Assembly (NCBI GenBank): GCA_007570785.1
Contig: ML664175.1
Coordinates: 6,328,467 to 6,392,466, forward strand
Origin: Antilocapra americana
Taxonomy: Eukaryota > Chordata > Mammalia > Artiodactyla > Antilocapridae
DNA: 64,000 nucleotides
Direction of reading: 5' to 3'
This document shows positions 12,425-22,996 of the stretch, piece after piece. Position 1 is the first letter of the stretch. Every line of letters begins with the position of its first letter. Below the pieces are notes generated by a model. The model was not told the DNA's origin and ran no database searches. It saw only the letters and a list, made by a program, of their open reading frames with translations. The translations under genes were made by a program, and so were the position numbers.

Positions 12425-13545
12425 TTTATTTTTTATGGTTTTCTTTTTATTTTTTATTGATGTATAGTTGATTTACAATGTCATGTTAGTTATAGGTGTA
12501 CAGCAAGAGCAAAGTGATTCAGTTATACAAATATCTATTTTTTTAAAGATTCTTTTCCCTTATAGGATATTGTGAAATACTGAGTTATTTTCCTGTGGTA
12601 TACAGTAGGTCCTTGTTGGGTTACCTGCTTTATATATGGTAGTGTATACATGTTAATCCCAAACTTCCTCTTTGGTAACCATAAGTCAGTTTTTTATGTC
12701 TCTGAGTCTATTTCTGTTTTGTATATAAATTTGTATCATTTTTTTTAGACTCCACATATAAGTGATGTCATATGACATTTGTCTTTTTCTCTCTAGCTTG
12801 CTTCACTTAGTATGATTATCTCTAGGTTCTACCATGTTACTGCAAATGGCATTATTTCATTCTTTTCATGACTGAGTAAGTACTATTCCATTATATACGT
12901 ATATCACATCTTTATCCATTCATCTGTCCATGGACATTTAGGTGGTTTCCATGTCTTGGCTATTGTAATCAGTACAGCAGTGAACATTGGGGTGCCACAA
13001 CCAGTGCCTGTGTCCCTAGAGTGAGCCACAGCCACTCCCTGCCTCCCCAGGAAGCCCTTGAAGACCTGGATAGGTCTGACTAAGATGTCTATGAAATTAC
13101 TGCTTTTGCCCTTGGTCCTGGAGTGTGTGAGATTTTGTGTGCATCTTTTAAGAGTGAAGTCTCTATTTCCCTCCTTTCTGTGGAGATTTTGTAACCAGGC
13201 CCTGCTGACCTTCAGAGTCAAATGCTGTAGGGGTTCATGTTCCCAGTGCTGGACTCCTGGGCTGGGGAGCCTGATGCGGGGCTCATCACTCTCACTCCTG
13301 TAGAAGAACTTCTGTAACATAATTATTCTCCAGTTTGTGGGTCACCTACCTGGGGGTATGGGTTTGGTTATATCGTAAGTCTGTTCCTCCTACCAGTCTC
13401 TTTGTGGTTCCTTCTTAGTGTCTTTAGTTGTAGAAGATCTTTTCTCACTTTTTCAATGAAAGTTGTTCTGCAAGTTGTGATTTTGGTGTGCTCATGAGAG
13501 AAGGTGAGCTTTGGATCCTTCTACTTCACCATCTTGGTTGCTCTC
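12425..13545 (-). mobile_element. Older L1, 3' end joined to 5'-UTR-like sequence
   Basis: Positions 12425-12995 are an antisense older L1 3' end with ORF2 C-terminal coding sequence (minus-frame motif AVLITIAKTWKPPKCPW). Similarity breaks at about 12996. The right part ends at a reversed ccaagatggtgaagtagaag / caaagctcaccttctctca start, similar to the L1 5' block at 7605. The simplest reading is one L1 that lost ORF1 and most of ORF2; two adjacent elements remain possible. Confidence 0.55.
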
Positions 13546-13759
13546 TGGAAATTTAGAAGTACTGCTCTTGAAACTCTCCTAAGTTGATTGGATAGAGTTA
13601 AAAAGGGAAGCCTGCAAGTCAAACATAGTTTGTGTATGAAGGATAATCCTCAGCCCGCAGTGCACCCGAGTCGCATGTGCTGGCTGGGGCTATCTTTTCC
13701 AACATTGTATGAGAATGCTCGTTTCTCTATCCATCGTTAAAAAGCTTATATATTCAGTA

Positions 13760-14340
13760 AAAAAACTTTTGCTATCCCAGCCCAAGAGTTTTATTTTTTC
13801 ACAGCCTCATCAACACTTCTATTGTCAGACTTTAAATTCTGCTGATCTCATGTTGTGAAATAGTATCTCAATGTAATTTTTATTCGCACTTTGTTTAGTG
13901 AAATTGAGCCCCTTATTTTTATGCATATATTTTAATAAGTTAAGATTCATCCTATATACACATACTTTCTCACTTATAATGAAAACATAACGATTCCTCT
14001 TTGTTACATGCTTTTCATAAATAATCTTTAATGGCTGTATAGTGTTTCAACATGTGAATGGATTAAAACATTCTGTCATTGGTTAGTAAGTCAGGTAGCA
14101 TCCAGATTTTCATTGTTACAGATGTGGCTCTGAATACACTCAACTAGAAAGCCTTTTATGTATTTGGGATGACTTCATTAGGTTAGCTTTCCAGAAGGTG
14201 ACTTATTGGACCAAATGAAATGCACAGTTCCAGAGCTCTTGCTAGTATTTTGCCAAAATGCTCTTCAAAGCACTTGTACCAATATTCTTGCCAACCAGCA
14301 GTATATGACTGGAACCTGGAACTTAAAGGGCATTGCTGAT
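13760..14340 (-). repeat. Probable ancient LINE fragment
   Basis: Antisense L1M/HAL1-like phrasing: acagcctcatcaacacttct, ctttaatggctgtatagtgt and ttgccaaaatgctcttcaaa followed by ttgccaaccagcagtatatg. It is strongly diverged and the family is not certain. Confidence 0.45.
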
Positions 14341-15466
14341 ATTTTTTCCAGATTCTGGGGAAAGTGGTCCCAAGTACTTTCCATAAGTAATTCAGAGTCT
14401 GTCATGGACCAGAGGACAAAGACGAGAAGAAATGGGCACTTAAAAGAAGGGTCAGAGGCTTGAATATGAAATTTTTTTTTTTTTGTCTAAAGGCGAAGAT
14501 TGCTCTTCATGCTTTAGCAGGGAGGACTGACTGTAGGAAGGAGGGACAGGGTGACTTGTCACTGACCTTGTACAGCTGCTCAGAGGCTCTCTTCTTCTCC
14601 TTAGTCTTTCCTCTGGTGTATCCATCTCTGAAGTTTTGCTGTCTCCTTTTTTTGTGATTTTCAAGTAAATGATGATATCTGCAGATAAAAACATATGAGA
14701 GTCAGAAATAATTTTCAAGAAATTGCATCTTTATTCTTGGAAATAAGACAGTATGTTATTTATCATATTGTATGTAATACTGAGTTAGATTCAACCATTA
14801 TTGGGCACCTGCCATATCCCAGGCTAGTCCCTGGGGTTCCAGTGGTAAACAAAATATTTATGACAGTTTATAATCATTAGCAAGAGTGCTATATATACAG
14901 TATGATAAACATACTGGTTGTAGAGAGTAACAGTCATGTCTATATTAGCAATAGTATTAAGATTAGTATAGTGACTAGCAGTGCCTGAGAATTTGTTGTT
15001 ATGAAAAATGTTTTCTAGGCATTGCTGAAAATGAGGTGTTACAGTATAGATGGTTATTTTTTCCTTAGTTTCCAGATGTTTCATAGCTGAGAAGTCTTGC
15101 AGATTGGTTGCTTATTAAAGCTGGCACAGTGCCCTGCAGGGCTAATACATTAGTAAAAGCAGTGCCCTACCCCTCATTAGCATCCCCCAGGATCTGCTGC
15201 TGCAGCATGGGTCTCCATTCCACCCCTAACATTTCACTGAGTGCCTCCAGGAGTGGGATTTCAGTGCTGCTCATACATCATACGTGACTCTTTAAAAAGG
15301 GATCTTAGAGATGGCAGGATAATTTAATGACCACATGTAACATTTGTAGCTCCAGAGGCTAAGATAATGATGAAAGCAATGCAACCATGAGGTCCAGAGC
15401 AGGGTCTTTTCACCAGAAAGGGTGAAAAAGGCAGTCCATGTATGCTGTGGAAGGGTTTCTTTGAAT
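14341..15466. other. No confident feature
   Basis: Mostly unique sequence. About 14765-14870 carries the phrase gggcacctgccatatcccag and a following ggttccagtggtaaacaaaa block typical of an ancient interspersed repeat, too short to classify. Confidence 0.35.
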
Positions 15467-15865
15467 TTTTTTAAAATTAATTAATTAATTTATTTTCTTT
15501 ACGTTATCGTGTTGGTTTTGCCATACATTGACATGAATCCGCCATGGGTATACATATGTTCCCCTTCCAGAACCCCCCTCCCACCTCCCTCCCGATTCCA
15601 TCTCTCTGGGTCATCCCGGTGCACCAGCCCTGAGCACCTTGTATCAAGCATCAAACCAGGGCTGGCGACTGATTTCACATATGATAATTTACATGTTTCA
15701 ATGCCGTTCTCCCATATCATCCCACCCTTGCCCTCTCCCATAGAGTCCAAAAGACTGTTCTATACATCTGCGTTCCTTTTGCTGTCTCGCATACAGGGTT
15801 ATCGTTACTATCTTTCTAAATTCCATATATATGTGTTAGTATACTGTCTTTTAATTTTTTAAATC
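15467..15865 (-). mobile_element. Ruminant L1 3' end, 5'-truncated
   Basis: The antisense 3' UTR matches the one at 11066-11430 and 43160-43500 almost phrase for phrase (tgttggttttgccatacatt, gcatcaaaccagggctggcg, tttctaaattccatatatat). It is flanked by ttctttgaat at 15457-15466 and 15866-15875, a plausible 10-base target-site duplication. Confidence 0.85.
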
Positions 15866-15875
15866 TTCTTTGAAT

Positions 15876-17229
15876 GTTCATGTATTTGCTAACAGATCAT
15901 GAAGAAGGAAAGATACAGAAGTAGTTAAAGAGGGAGCCATGGTGTCTTGAGTTAGTATGACAGAGTGAGTGCTTTCCTTCTATGGTGGAAATTGGAAGAG
16001 GGATGACATTTTCCACAGACTTGTGCAAACCTGGCCACACAGCTCAGTCTGGGAACCTCTTCACTATAAATACCATGTTCTAGTTCTTCATTGAAAGGCC
16101 TTTCTCAGGCAATATCATATCTTGAACAGGCCAGTTTTTATTCCATCTATGCACACATTTCCAGGAAGTACTTACTGATATAATTTATGCAGTTATAACA
16201 TTTAATGATATATTTATTGCAATGTTTCAGCTTATGCTATTTGGCAATACTTTTCAATAATAATCCTGGATAAAAAGCTGAGAGCTCACATTGTTAGTGA
16301 ACTGATAGAATTTATACACTTGGATAAAATTTCTCAACATGAAAAATATCTGATCTATTAATTTTATAAGCATGTTCATTATTATTACTATTATTAAAAG
16401 TAATGAATTCAACTTGGCATTGGATCACCATATAATTAGATGAATAAAATTCTCTTTATGAATGCTGAACTCCTTGGGAATGGATAATTTGACTACTCCA
16501 GCTAGTTCTATTATTAATTTCAGGGTTGTTCAATTCAGTTTCAATTAAAGTCAAATATTTATTACTTTCAATTGAATTGAATTGAATTGTTATCTTTGCA
16601 TAGGTAAAGTGGATAATTTATGTACAAGGTAATACATGCAATGGTAATAAAATTCAAACACTGTGAAATGGTATACAGAGAAAATAAGACTCTGTCCCAC
16701 CACAGATCCTGTGTATCTGTTCCCTCGTCAGTGCCAACCACTGTTATCAGAAGCTTTCTGGTTTTGCTTTTGTGTTGGTCCATGTATGTAAGTATTTCTT
16801 TTGAGAGAGATAGCAAAGATCAATCTATTTATATCTCTATGTATCTCTATCCATATTTTATTTTATTTTACATAAATGGCAAATAGCATAAATACTTCCC
16901 TGCCTTTGCTTTTTACTTAATGTTATATCTTGTTTACAGTTTCATGTATTATTTTGAATGGCTGCCTAGCATTTCATTGTAACACTGAAACATTTGGGAC
17001 ATTTGCTATGTGCCAGGTAGGTGTTGCCTGAGAAGCAAAGATGAACATGATAGGACTCTGTCTCCCACGGCTCATGTTCTGGTGGAGGAAAAGGTATGTA
17101 CCTGAATAGTTATAAAATTTATAGGCTATTGGTGTGCTGTAAGAATGGCGTAAGCAGAGTTAAATGAATGAAGGAAGAGATTAGCTACTTAGAAAACATG
17201 AAAAGTTCACCTAGAAGTGGGTTAGGGAC
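15876..17229. other. Mostly unique, with diverged LINE-like stretch
   Basis: 16572-16589 is a short (TTGAA)n run. About 16600-16980 resembles an antisense old LINE 3' end (gaatggctgcctagcatttc). 16981-17160 includes tgctatgtgccaggtaggtg, an ancient-repeat phrase. No gene is visible. Confidence 0.35.
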
Positions 17230-17301
17230 ATTCAGGCAGGAAGGAGTGGCAAGGGATACATACTAATTCAGGCAGTAAGGAGTGGCAAGAAATACATACT
17301 A
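17230..17301. repeat. Two-copy 36-base tandem duplication
   Basis: 17230-17265 and 17266-17301 are adjacent copies of a 36-base unit with three differences. It is a simple local duplication with no coding role visible. Confidence 0.9.
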
Positions 17302-17411
17302 AATCTATTCAGGACATGGTAACCATGGGATGTCTTTGGGACATCAATTTAGTGATGTAGTGCGGGCCTTGATGGGAAGATGGGAGTAGGGATAAAGATA
17401 GAAAGATGGTT

Positions 17412-17619
17412 GTTTGTTGTTTAATCACCAAGATGTGTCCGACTCTTTTGTGACTCATGGACAGTGGCCTGCCAGTCTCCTCTTTCCAAGGGATTTCCCT
17501 GGCAAAAATACTGGAGTAGGTTGTCATTTCCTTCTCCAGGGGATCTTCTTGACCCAGGGATCGAGCCCATGTCTACTGCATTGGCAGGCAAATTCTTTAC
17601 CACTGAACCACCAGGGAAG
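17412..17619 (-). mobile_element. Bov-tA SINE
   Basis: An antisense full-length copy (tgtccgactcttttgtgact ... ctttaccactgaaccaccag). It is flanked by aagatggtt at 17403-17411 and 17620-17628, a 9-base target-site duplication. Confidence 0.9.
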
Positions 17620-17660
17620 AAGATGGTTTGGTTTAAATGTCAAAGTGAAGAGCAAAGCTC

Positions 17661-17680
17661 TGTGTGTGTGTGTGTGTGTG
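17661..17680. repeat. (TG)n microsatellite
   Basis: Ten TG units just downstream of the SINE insertion. Confidence 0.9.
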
Positions 17681-19408
17681 AAGTGGGTGGAGATGGAGGA
17701 GAGAAGGCTTTTTTGTGTGCCAGAGGTAGGGAGGGTCTGAATTTGAGTAAGATTTATGGGGGAAGAAAGGAAGAGATGGATTCCTGAGACATCACAGAAA
17801 CAGTTTTTCTTATGAATAACGGTTGGCAGCATTGTAACATCATTAGCCAATCTAAATCTATTCCCTGATGAACTTGTAGTTTTGAATGCCTAATGAGGAC
17901 AACCTGACTGACAACCCATTTAGAGTAATATACCTTAATAGCAAAGTCAAACACACTTATTTTAATAGAGACATGTAACACCATTCATTTGCAGAAGAAA
18001 AATAACTGTGAGATGGCACCCTTGCCATGCAGCCATCATAAACAAGGCTGATTGGAAAAGTCATTGAATAACTGTGTGTGTGATTCTGAATTGAGACAGG
18101 GAGCTCACTTCTGTGTTCAATCATGCCACTATTTGCAAAGGTGATTTTTACAGGCCAAGGTGCTAGAAAATCTTCAAAGGGCAAAAAAAATGAAGGAAAA
18201 TAAAATGCTTCAGATAACCTTAAGAGCAAAGTATAACTGACACTTTGCAAGCCAACTTTATTAGTCTGTCTCCAGCTTCAGCTATGACAAATGGACATGT
18301 CTTGTTTTTCTCCATTATTTGGTATCTCTCACAGTTTCAGATGGTTGTCTATTCGGACGTGGAGGAGCTAGACAATTAGCACATGAATTTGTCAAATTCA
18401 AATTGAACATATTCCTAAACAATCATACTTAAAAATTTATAATTCCTTTTAGCCCACAGTGGCTTTTTCTTTTTTAAAAACTAGATCTCTCCTGGCACTC
18501 CAGGGACAAATACATGTAGTACAGTAAGTGAAATTAATATCCTTTTCTATGTGCCCCTAATAAATAGTTTCTTGCCCTGAGCAAGTGACTATTTGCAAAG
18601 CCTGTCAAATATTTCAAATAACTGGCTGGAGAGGCTCTCACATGAGTGATCCACTGCCTTTGTCTGGGACAAACCACTTTAAGTTCAAAGCAGGTGTTAA
18701 GTCTCACCAAAAACTCTATGGGCCCTCACCATCCTCAGAGTTGGAGATTAGACATGTTATAACATGGGAGGTGTGACTATGCTGAATGAGGATCGGTGGC
18801 TGGAACTTGGTAACCTTCATGTTCCTTGGAGGGCAGGTGGCCAGGAATGGTGAAGGAAAGACATCGGATTGCACAAGCTGCTGGCTACATGGATCATTGT
18901 CCAGTCCCCCCAAACAATGCAGAAACGCCTTCTGCAACTTCCTTTATCCCTGACCTTCTTCTAAACACGCTTGGAGTCAGATATATCTAACTGTTAGAAG
19001 ACTTCTGAAATAGTGAGTTGATTTCTGGTTCTTTATTACTTGTCTTAGCACCACTTGGAGAGCAAAACTTCAGAATGAGTAAGAATCATCCAGAGGTACT
19101 TTTTCCTTTTATCTTTTCTTAAATATTTTTTATCATGGAACATTGTAAATATAATAAACAGTTGAGAAAATTACATTTAAAATTATGTCTTCACCCACTT
19201 TCAACTATTATCAATATTTGCAAACCTTTCATTTTTATAACTTTTTAAATGGAGTAATTAAGGAAAATCTCAGTTATCATATAATGGTGTTTATATATAT
19301 CATCTGCATATACTTCAATATGCATCTCTCCCAGATGACAATTCTTTGTACAACTCACAATACCATTATCTCATATAATAAAATTAACAATAATTCCCTC
19401 ATATTATC
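17681..19408. other. No recognisable feature
   Basis: Unique-looking DNA of moderate AT content. The 97-codon minus frame at 17957-18250 and others show no domain I recognise. Confidence 0.4.
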
Positions 19409-19645
19409 TAGTACCCAATCTTCCCCGATGGCTCAATGGGTAAAGAATTCACCTGCAATGCAGGAGACACAGGAATCTTGGGTTGTTCCCTGAGTCAGGA
19501 AGATCCCCTGGAGAAGGAAATAGCAACCCACTTCAGCATTTTTGCCTGAAAAATTCCATGGACAGAGGAACCTGGAGGGTTATAGTCCATGGGGTCGCAG
19601 AGTAGCACAAGACTGAGGGACTAAGCATGCACGCATAATCCATAT
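19409..19645 (+). mobile_element. Bov-tA SINE
   Basis: A sense copy with the internal blocks tgcaatgcaggagacacagg, gatcccctggagaaggaaat and ctatagtccatgggg-like sequence. tcatattRtc at about 19399-19408 and 19646-19655 is a plausible target-site duplication with one mismatch. Confidence 0.88.
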
Positions 19646-19792
19646 TCATATTGTCCTGATTTGTCTCCAAAATATCTTTTAAAGATGGTTTCTACATATT
19701 ACACATTGCACTGAGTTTTATATTTCTTAAGTTTCTGTTAATCTATGATGGTCCCCCATCCATTTAAAAAATACCACTTATTTTTTGAAGAA

Positions 19793-20009
19793 GAAAAAAA
19801 GTGAGTGTTACTCACTCAGTCATGTCTGACTCTTTGAGACCCCATGGAAACTGTAGCCCACCAGGCTTGTCTGTCCATGGTATTCTCCAGGCAAGAATAC
19901 TTGTGGGTAGCCATTTCCCCCTCAGGGGATCTTCCCAATCTAGGTACTGAACCCAGGTTCTCTTGTGTTGCAGGCAGATTCTTTAATGTCTGAGCCACCA
20001 GGGAAGCCC
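19793..20009 (-). mobile_element. Bov-tA SINE
   Basis: An antisense full-length copy ending in ctgagccaccagggaagccc. It is flanked by 22-base direct repeats (19771-19792 and 20010-20031, three mismatches) starting ataccacttat, a long target-site duplication. Confidence 0.92.
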
Positions 20010-20284
20010 ATACCACTTATCTGTTGAAGAAATCAAATAATTAATCCTATGGAATATGCAACATTTTGAATTTGGCTTACTGTATTCCAACAGTGAATTT
20101 TAATTAGTTTGCCATTGTTTTCTATTAACTGATAGTCACTTAGATTTAAGACTTGTTTAGATTTGGTTCCATTTAGGAGCAAGAATACATGACACGTGGT
20201 GCAGTGTGTTTTCTACTGTGTCACAGCAAGAGGAGTCCAATTTTAGTGGCACTGAGATTGATCCATGGGTTCATGTATTATGGT

Positions 20285-20405
20285 CCTGAAAACACTGCTT
20301 CATGGGTCTAACTCCAACTCTAAATCAGAATCTCTAGAGAGCAGTTCAGGGAATTTTGAGGCAGGTGACCCATGGAACACCATGGCCTGAGAAACACTGT
20401 TTTAC
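20285..20405. repeat. Possible hAT-Charlie (MER20-like) fragment
   Basis: It contains taaatcagaatctctagaga and a final cctgagaaacactgttt, phrases like those in MER20/MER5 DNA transposon remnants. It is too diverged for certainty. Confidence 0.3.
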
Positions 20406-20454
20406 AGAGGCATTCTGAGGTCAGATAAGTTTTAGGAACACTATGTGAGGTGAT

Positions 20455-20765
20455 TAAATTTATGTGTCAACCTAATTGGGACATGGGATGCCCAGACATT
20501 GGGTCAAACATTATTTCTGTGTGCAACTGTGAGGTTACTTCCAGATGAGATTAACATTTGAATTGGTAGACTGGGTAAAGCATATTGCCCTTCTTAATGT
20601 TAGTGGGTCTCAGCCAATCAATTGAAAAATAAGAATAAAATGAAAAGGCTAAGTAAGAGGGAACTCCTTCTGTCTGAATGTTAGAGCTAGAATATCAGTC
20701 TTTTCCTGCCTTTGGACTCAAACTGAAAACTGGGCTCCTTGAGCTTTTGGACTAAGACTTACACC
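20455..20765 (+). repeat. Ancient mammalian repeat, family not named
   Basis: The phrases taaatttatgtgtcaaccta, gggatgcccagacattgggt, gatgagattaacatttgaat and ctcagccaatcaattgaaa match a common old mammalian interspersed element. Sense appears plus. Family name left open. Confidence 0.5.
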
Positions 20766-20868
20766 ATGCTTCCAAGTTTTCCTTATGTTCAATATCTTCA
20801 GTTTCCTTTTCTCTTCTTGTTTTCTGGTCAGGTAGGGGGCATCTTAAATAGTTATGACTCTCTGCTCT

Positions 20869-22480
20869 TATGGAACAATGGACTGGTTCCAATTTGGGAA
20901 AGGGGTATATCAAGGCTTATTTAACTTATATGCAGAGTATATCACACGAAAAATGCCAGGCTGGATGAAGCACAAACTGGAATCAAGATTGCAGGGAAAA
21001 ATATCAATAACCTCAGATATGTAGATGACACTGCCCTAATGGCAGAAAGTGAAGAGGAACTAAAGAGCCTGCTGAAGGTGAAGGAGGAGAGTGAAAAAGT
21101 TGGCTTAAAACTCAACATTCAAAAAATGAAGATCATGGCATCTGATCCCATCACTTCATGGCAGATAGATGGGGGAAAAATTGAAACAGTGACAGACTTT
21201 ATTTTCTTGCTCTCCAGAATCACTGCAAATGGTGGCTGCAGCCATGAAATTAAAAGACGTTTGCTCCTTGGAAGAAAAGCTATGACCAATCTAGCATCAG
21301 TATCAGTATCAGTTCAGTCGCTCAGTTGTGTCTGACTCTTTGCGACCCCATGAACTGTGCAGCATGCCAGGCCTCCCTGTCCATCACCAACTACTGGAGT
21401 CCAAACCCACCTCCATCGAGTTGGTGATGCCATCCAGCCATCTTATCCTATGTCTTCCCCTTCTCCTCCTGCCGCCAATCCTTCCCAGCATCAGGGTCTT
21501 TTTCCAATCAGTCAACTCTTTGCATGAGGTGGCCAAAGTATTGGAGTTTCAGCTTCAACATCAGTCCTTCCAATGAAAACCCAGGACTGATCTCCTGTAG
21601 GATGGACTGGTTGGATCTCCTTGCAGTCCAAGGGACTCTCAAGAGTCTTCTCCAACACCACAGTTCAAAGGCATCAATTCTTCGGTGCTCAGCCTTTTTC
21701 ACTGTCCAACTCTCACATCCATACATGACTACTGGAAAAACCATAGCCTTGACTAGACGAATCTTTGTTAGCAAAGTAATGTCTTTGCTTTTCAATATGC
21801 TATCCAGGTTGGCCATAACTTTCCTTCCAAGGAGTAGGCGTCTTTTGATTTCATGGCTGCAATCACCATCCTCAGTGATTTTGGAGCCCCCCAAAATAAA
21901 GTCTGACACTTTTTCCACTGTTTCCCCATCTATTTTCCATGAAGTGATGGGACCAGATGCCATGACCAACCTAGACAGCATATTAAAAAGCAGAGATATT
22001 ATTTTGCCAAGAAAGGTCCTTCTAGTCAAAGCTATGGTTTTTCCAGTAGTCATGTGTGGATGTGAGAGTTGGACCATAAAGAAGGCTGATCACTGAAGGA
22101 CTGATGCCTTTGAACTGTGGTGTTGGAGAAGACTCTTGAGAGTCCCTTGAACTGCAAGGAGATCCAACCAGTCCATCCTAAAGAAAATCAAGCCTTGAGT
22201 GTTCATTGGAAGGACTGATGCTGAAACTGAAGCTCCAATACTTTGGCCACCTGATGCAAAGAGCCGACTCATTAGAAAGGACTGTGATGCTATAAAAGAT
22301 TGAAGGCAGGAGGATAAGGGGGCAAGAGGATGAGATGGATGGATGGCATCACTGACTCAATGGATGCGAATTTGAGCAAGCTCCAGGAGATGGTGAAGGA
22401 CAGGGGAGACTGGCGTGCTGCAGTGTATGGGGTCACAAAGAGTCAAACACGATTGAGTGACTGAAGAAGAAGAACAACAA
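20869..22480 (+). mobile_element. BovB LINE (host copy), split by an antisense BovB
   Basis: The sense BovB 3' part starts within the reverse transcriptase region (atggaacaatggactggttc), passes a YVDD catalytic motif (YADD in other copies) at about 21020-21035, and ends in gagtgactgaagaagaagaa. About 18 bases are missing near 20918 relative to the other copies here. It is interrupted at 21295-21961 by a second BovB and resumes at 21975. BovB encodes an APE-type endonuclease plus reverse transcriptase; this copy is 5'-truncated and broken by stops. Confidence 0.93.
21295..21961 (-). mobile_element. Nested antisense BovB 3' end
   Basis: A 5'-truncated BovB lies in reverse orientation. Its 3' tail is the catcagtatcagtatcag run at the left (reverse of ctgatactgatactgatg). 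The insertion duplicated atgaccaaYctag at 21282-21294 and 21962-21974 (one mismatch), proving it entered the flanking sense BovB after that copy was in place. The 189-190-codon frames on both strands here arise from the palindrome. Confidence 0.93.
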
Positions 22481-22707
22481 CATCTCTCATATGATGTGAG
22501 GACTATCAGGAAGGCCTTGGGAAAGGCTTCAAGAAACAGCTGGTGTTCATCTGGTCCAGACATTCCATGTCTCAGGACACAGAATGAGGCCAACAAGAAG
22601 ACATTAGTTGTCCCCCGAGAGAGAGGAAGGAGCAATAACCATAATTTTTTTCTGCCAATCTGCATTTGGAAAGAAAGGAACAATATGAAATTTTACCTTC
22701 CTCTCTT

Positions 22708-22981
22708 TTTAAATTTTATTTATTTATTTATTTGTGTCTTTGCTGTGTCTTTGCTACTGCTCATAGGCTTTCCCTAGTTGTGGTGAGTGAGGGCTACTCT
22801 CTAATTTCGGTGTGGTGTCTTCTCTGGTTGAGGAGCACAGCATTTAGGGTGCTCTGGCTTCAGTAGTTGTGGCACACAGGCTTAGTTGCTCTGGGGAATG
22901 TGGGATCTTCCTGGATCAGGGATTGAACCCATGTCTCCTGTATCAGCAGGTATATTAACCACTGAGTCACCAGGGAAGCCC
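22708..22981 (-). mobile_element. CHR-type tRNA-derived SINE
   Basis: Antisense copy: a ttatttatttattt tail, then ctagttgtggtgagtgaggg, ggcttagttgctctgg and a gtcaccagggaagccc 5' end. It is flanked by ttaccttYctctctt-type repeats (22693-22707 and 22982-22996, 15 bases, one mismatch). This is an older cetartiodactyl SINE, distinct from Bov-tA. Confidence 0.88.
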
Positions 22982-22996
22982 TTACCTTTCTCTCTT

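Noticed and set aside
21508..22096. Overlapping 189- and 190-codon frames on opposite strands
   Set aside because: They are produced by the BovB-in-BovB palindrome; both translate BovB ORF2 C-terminal sequence or its antisense.
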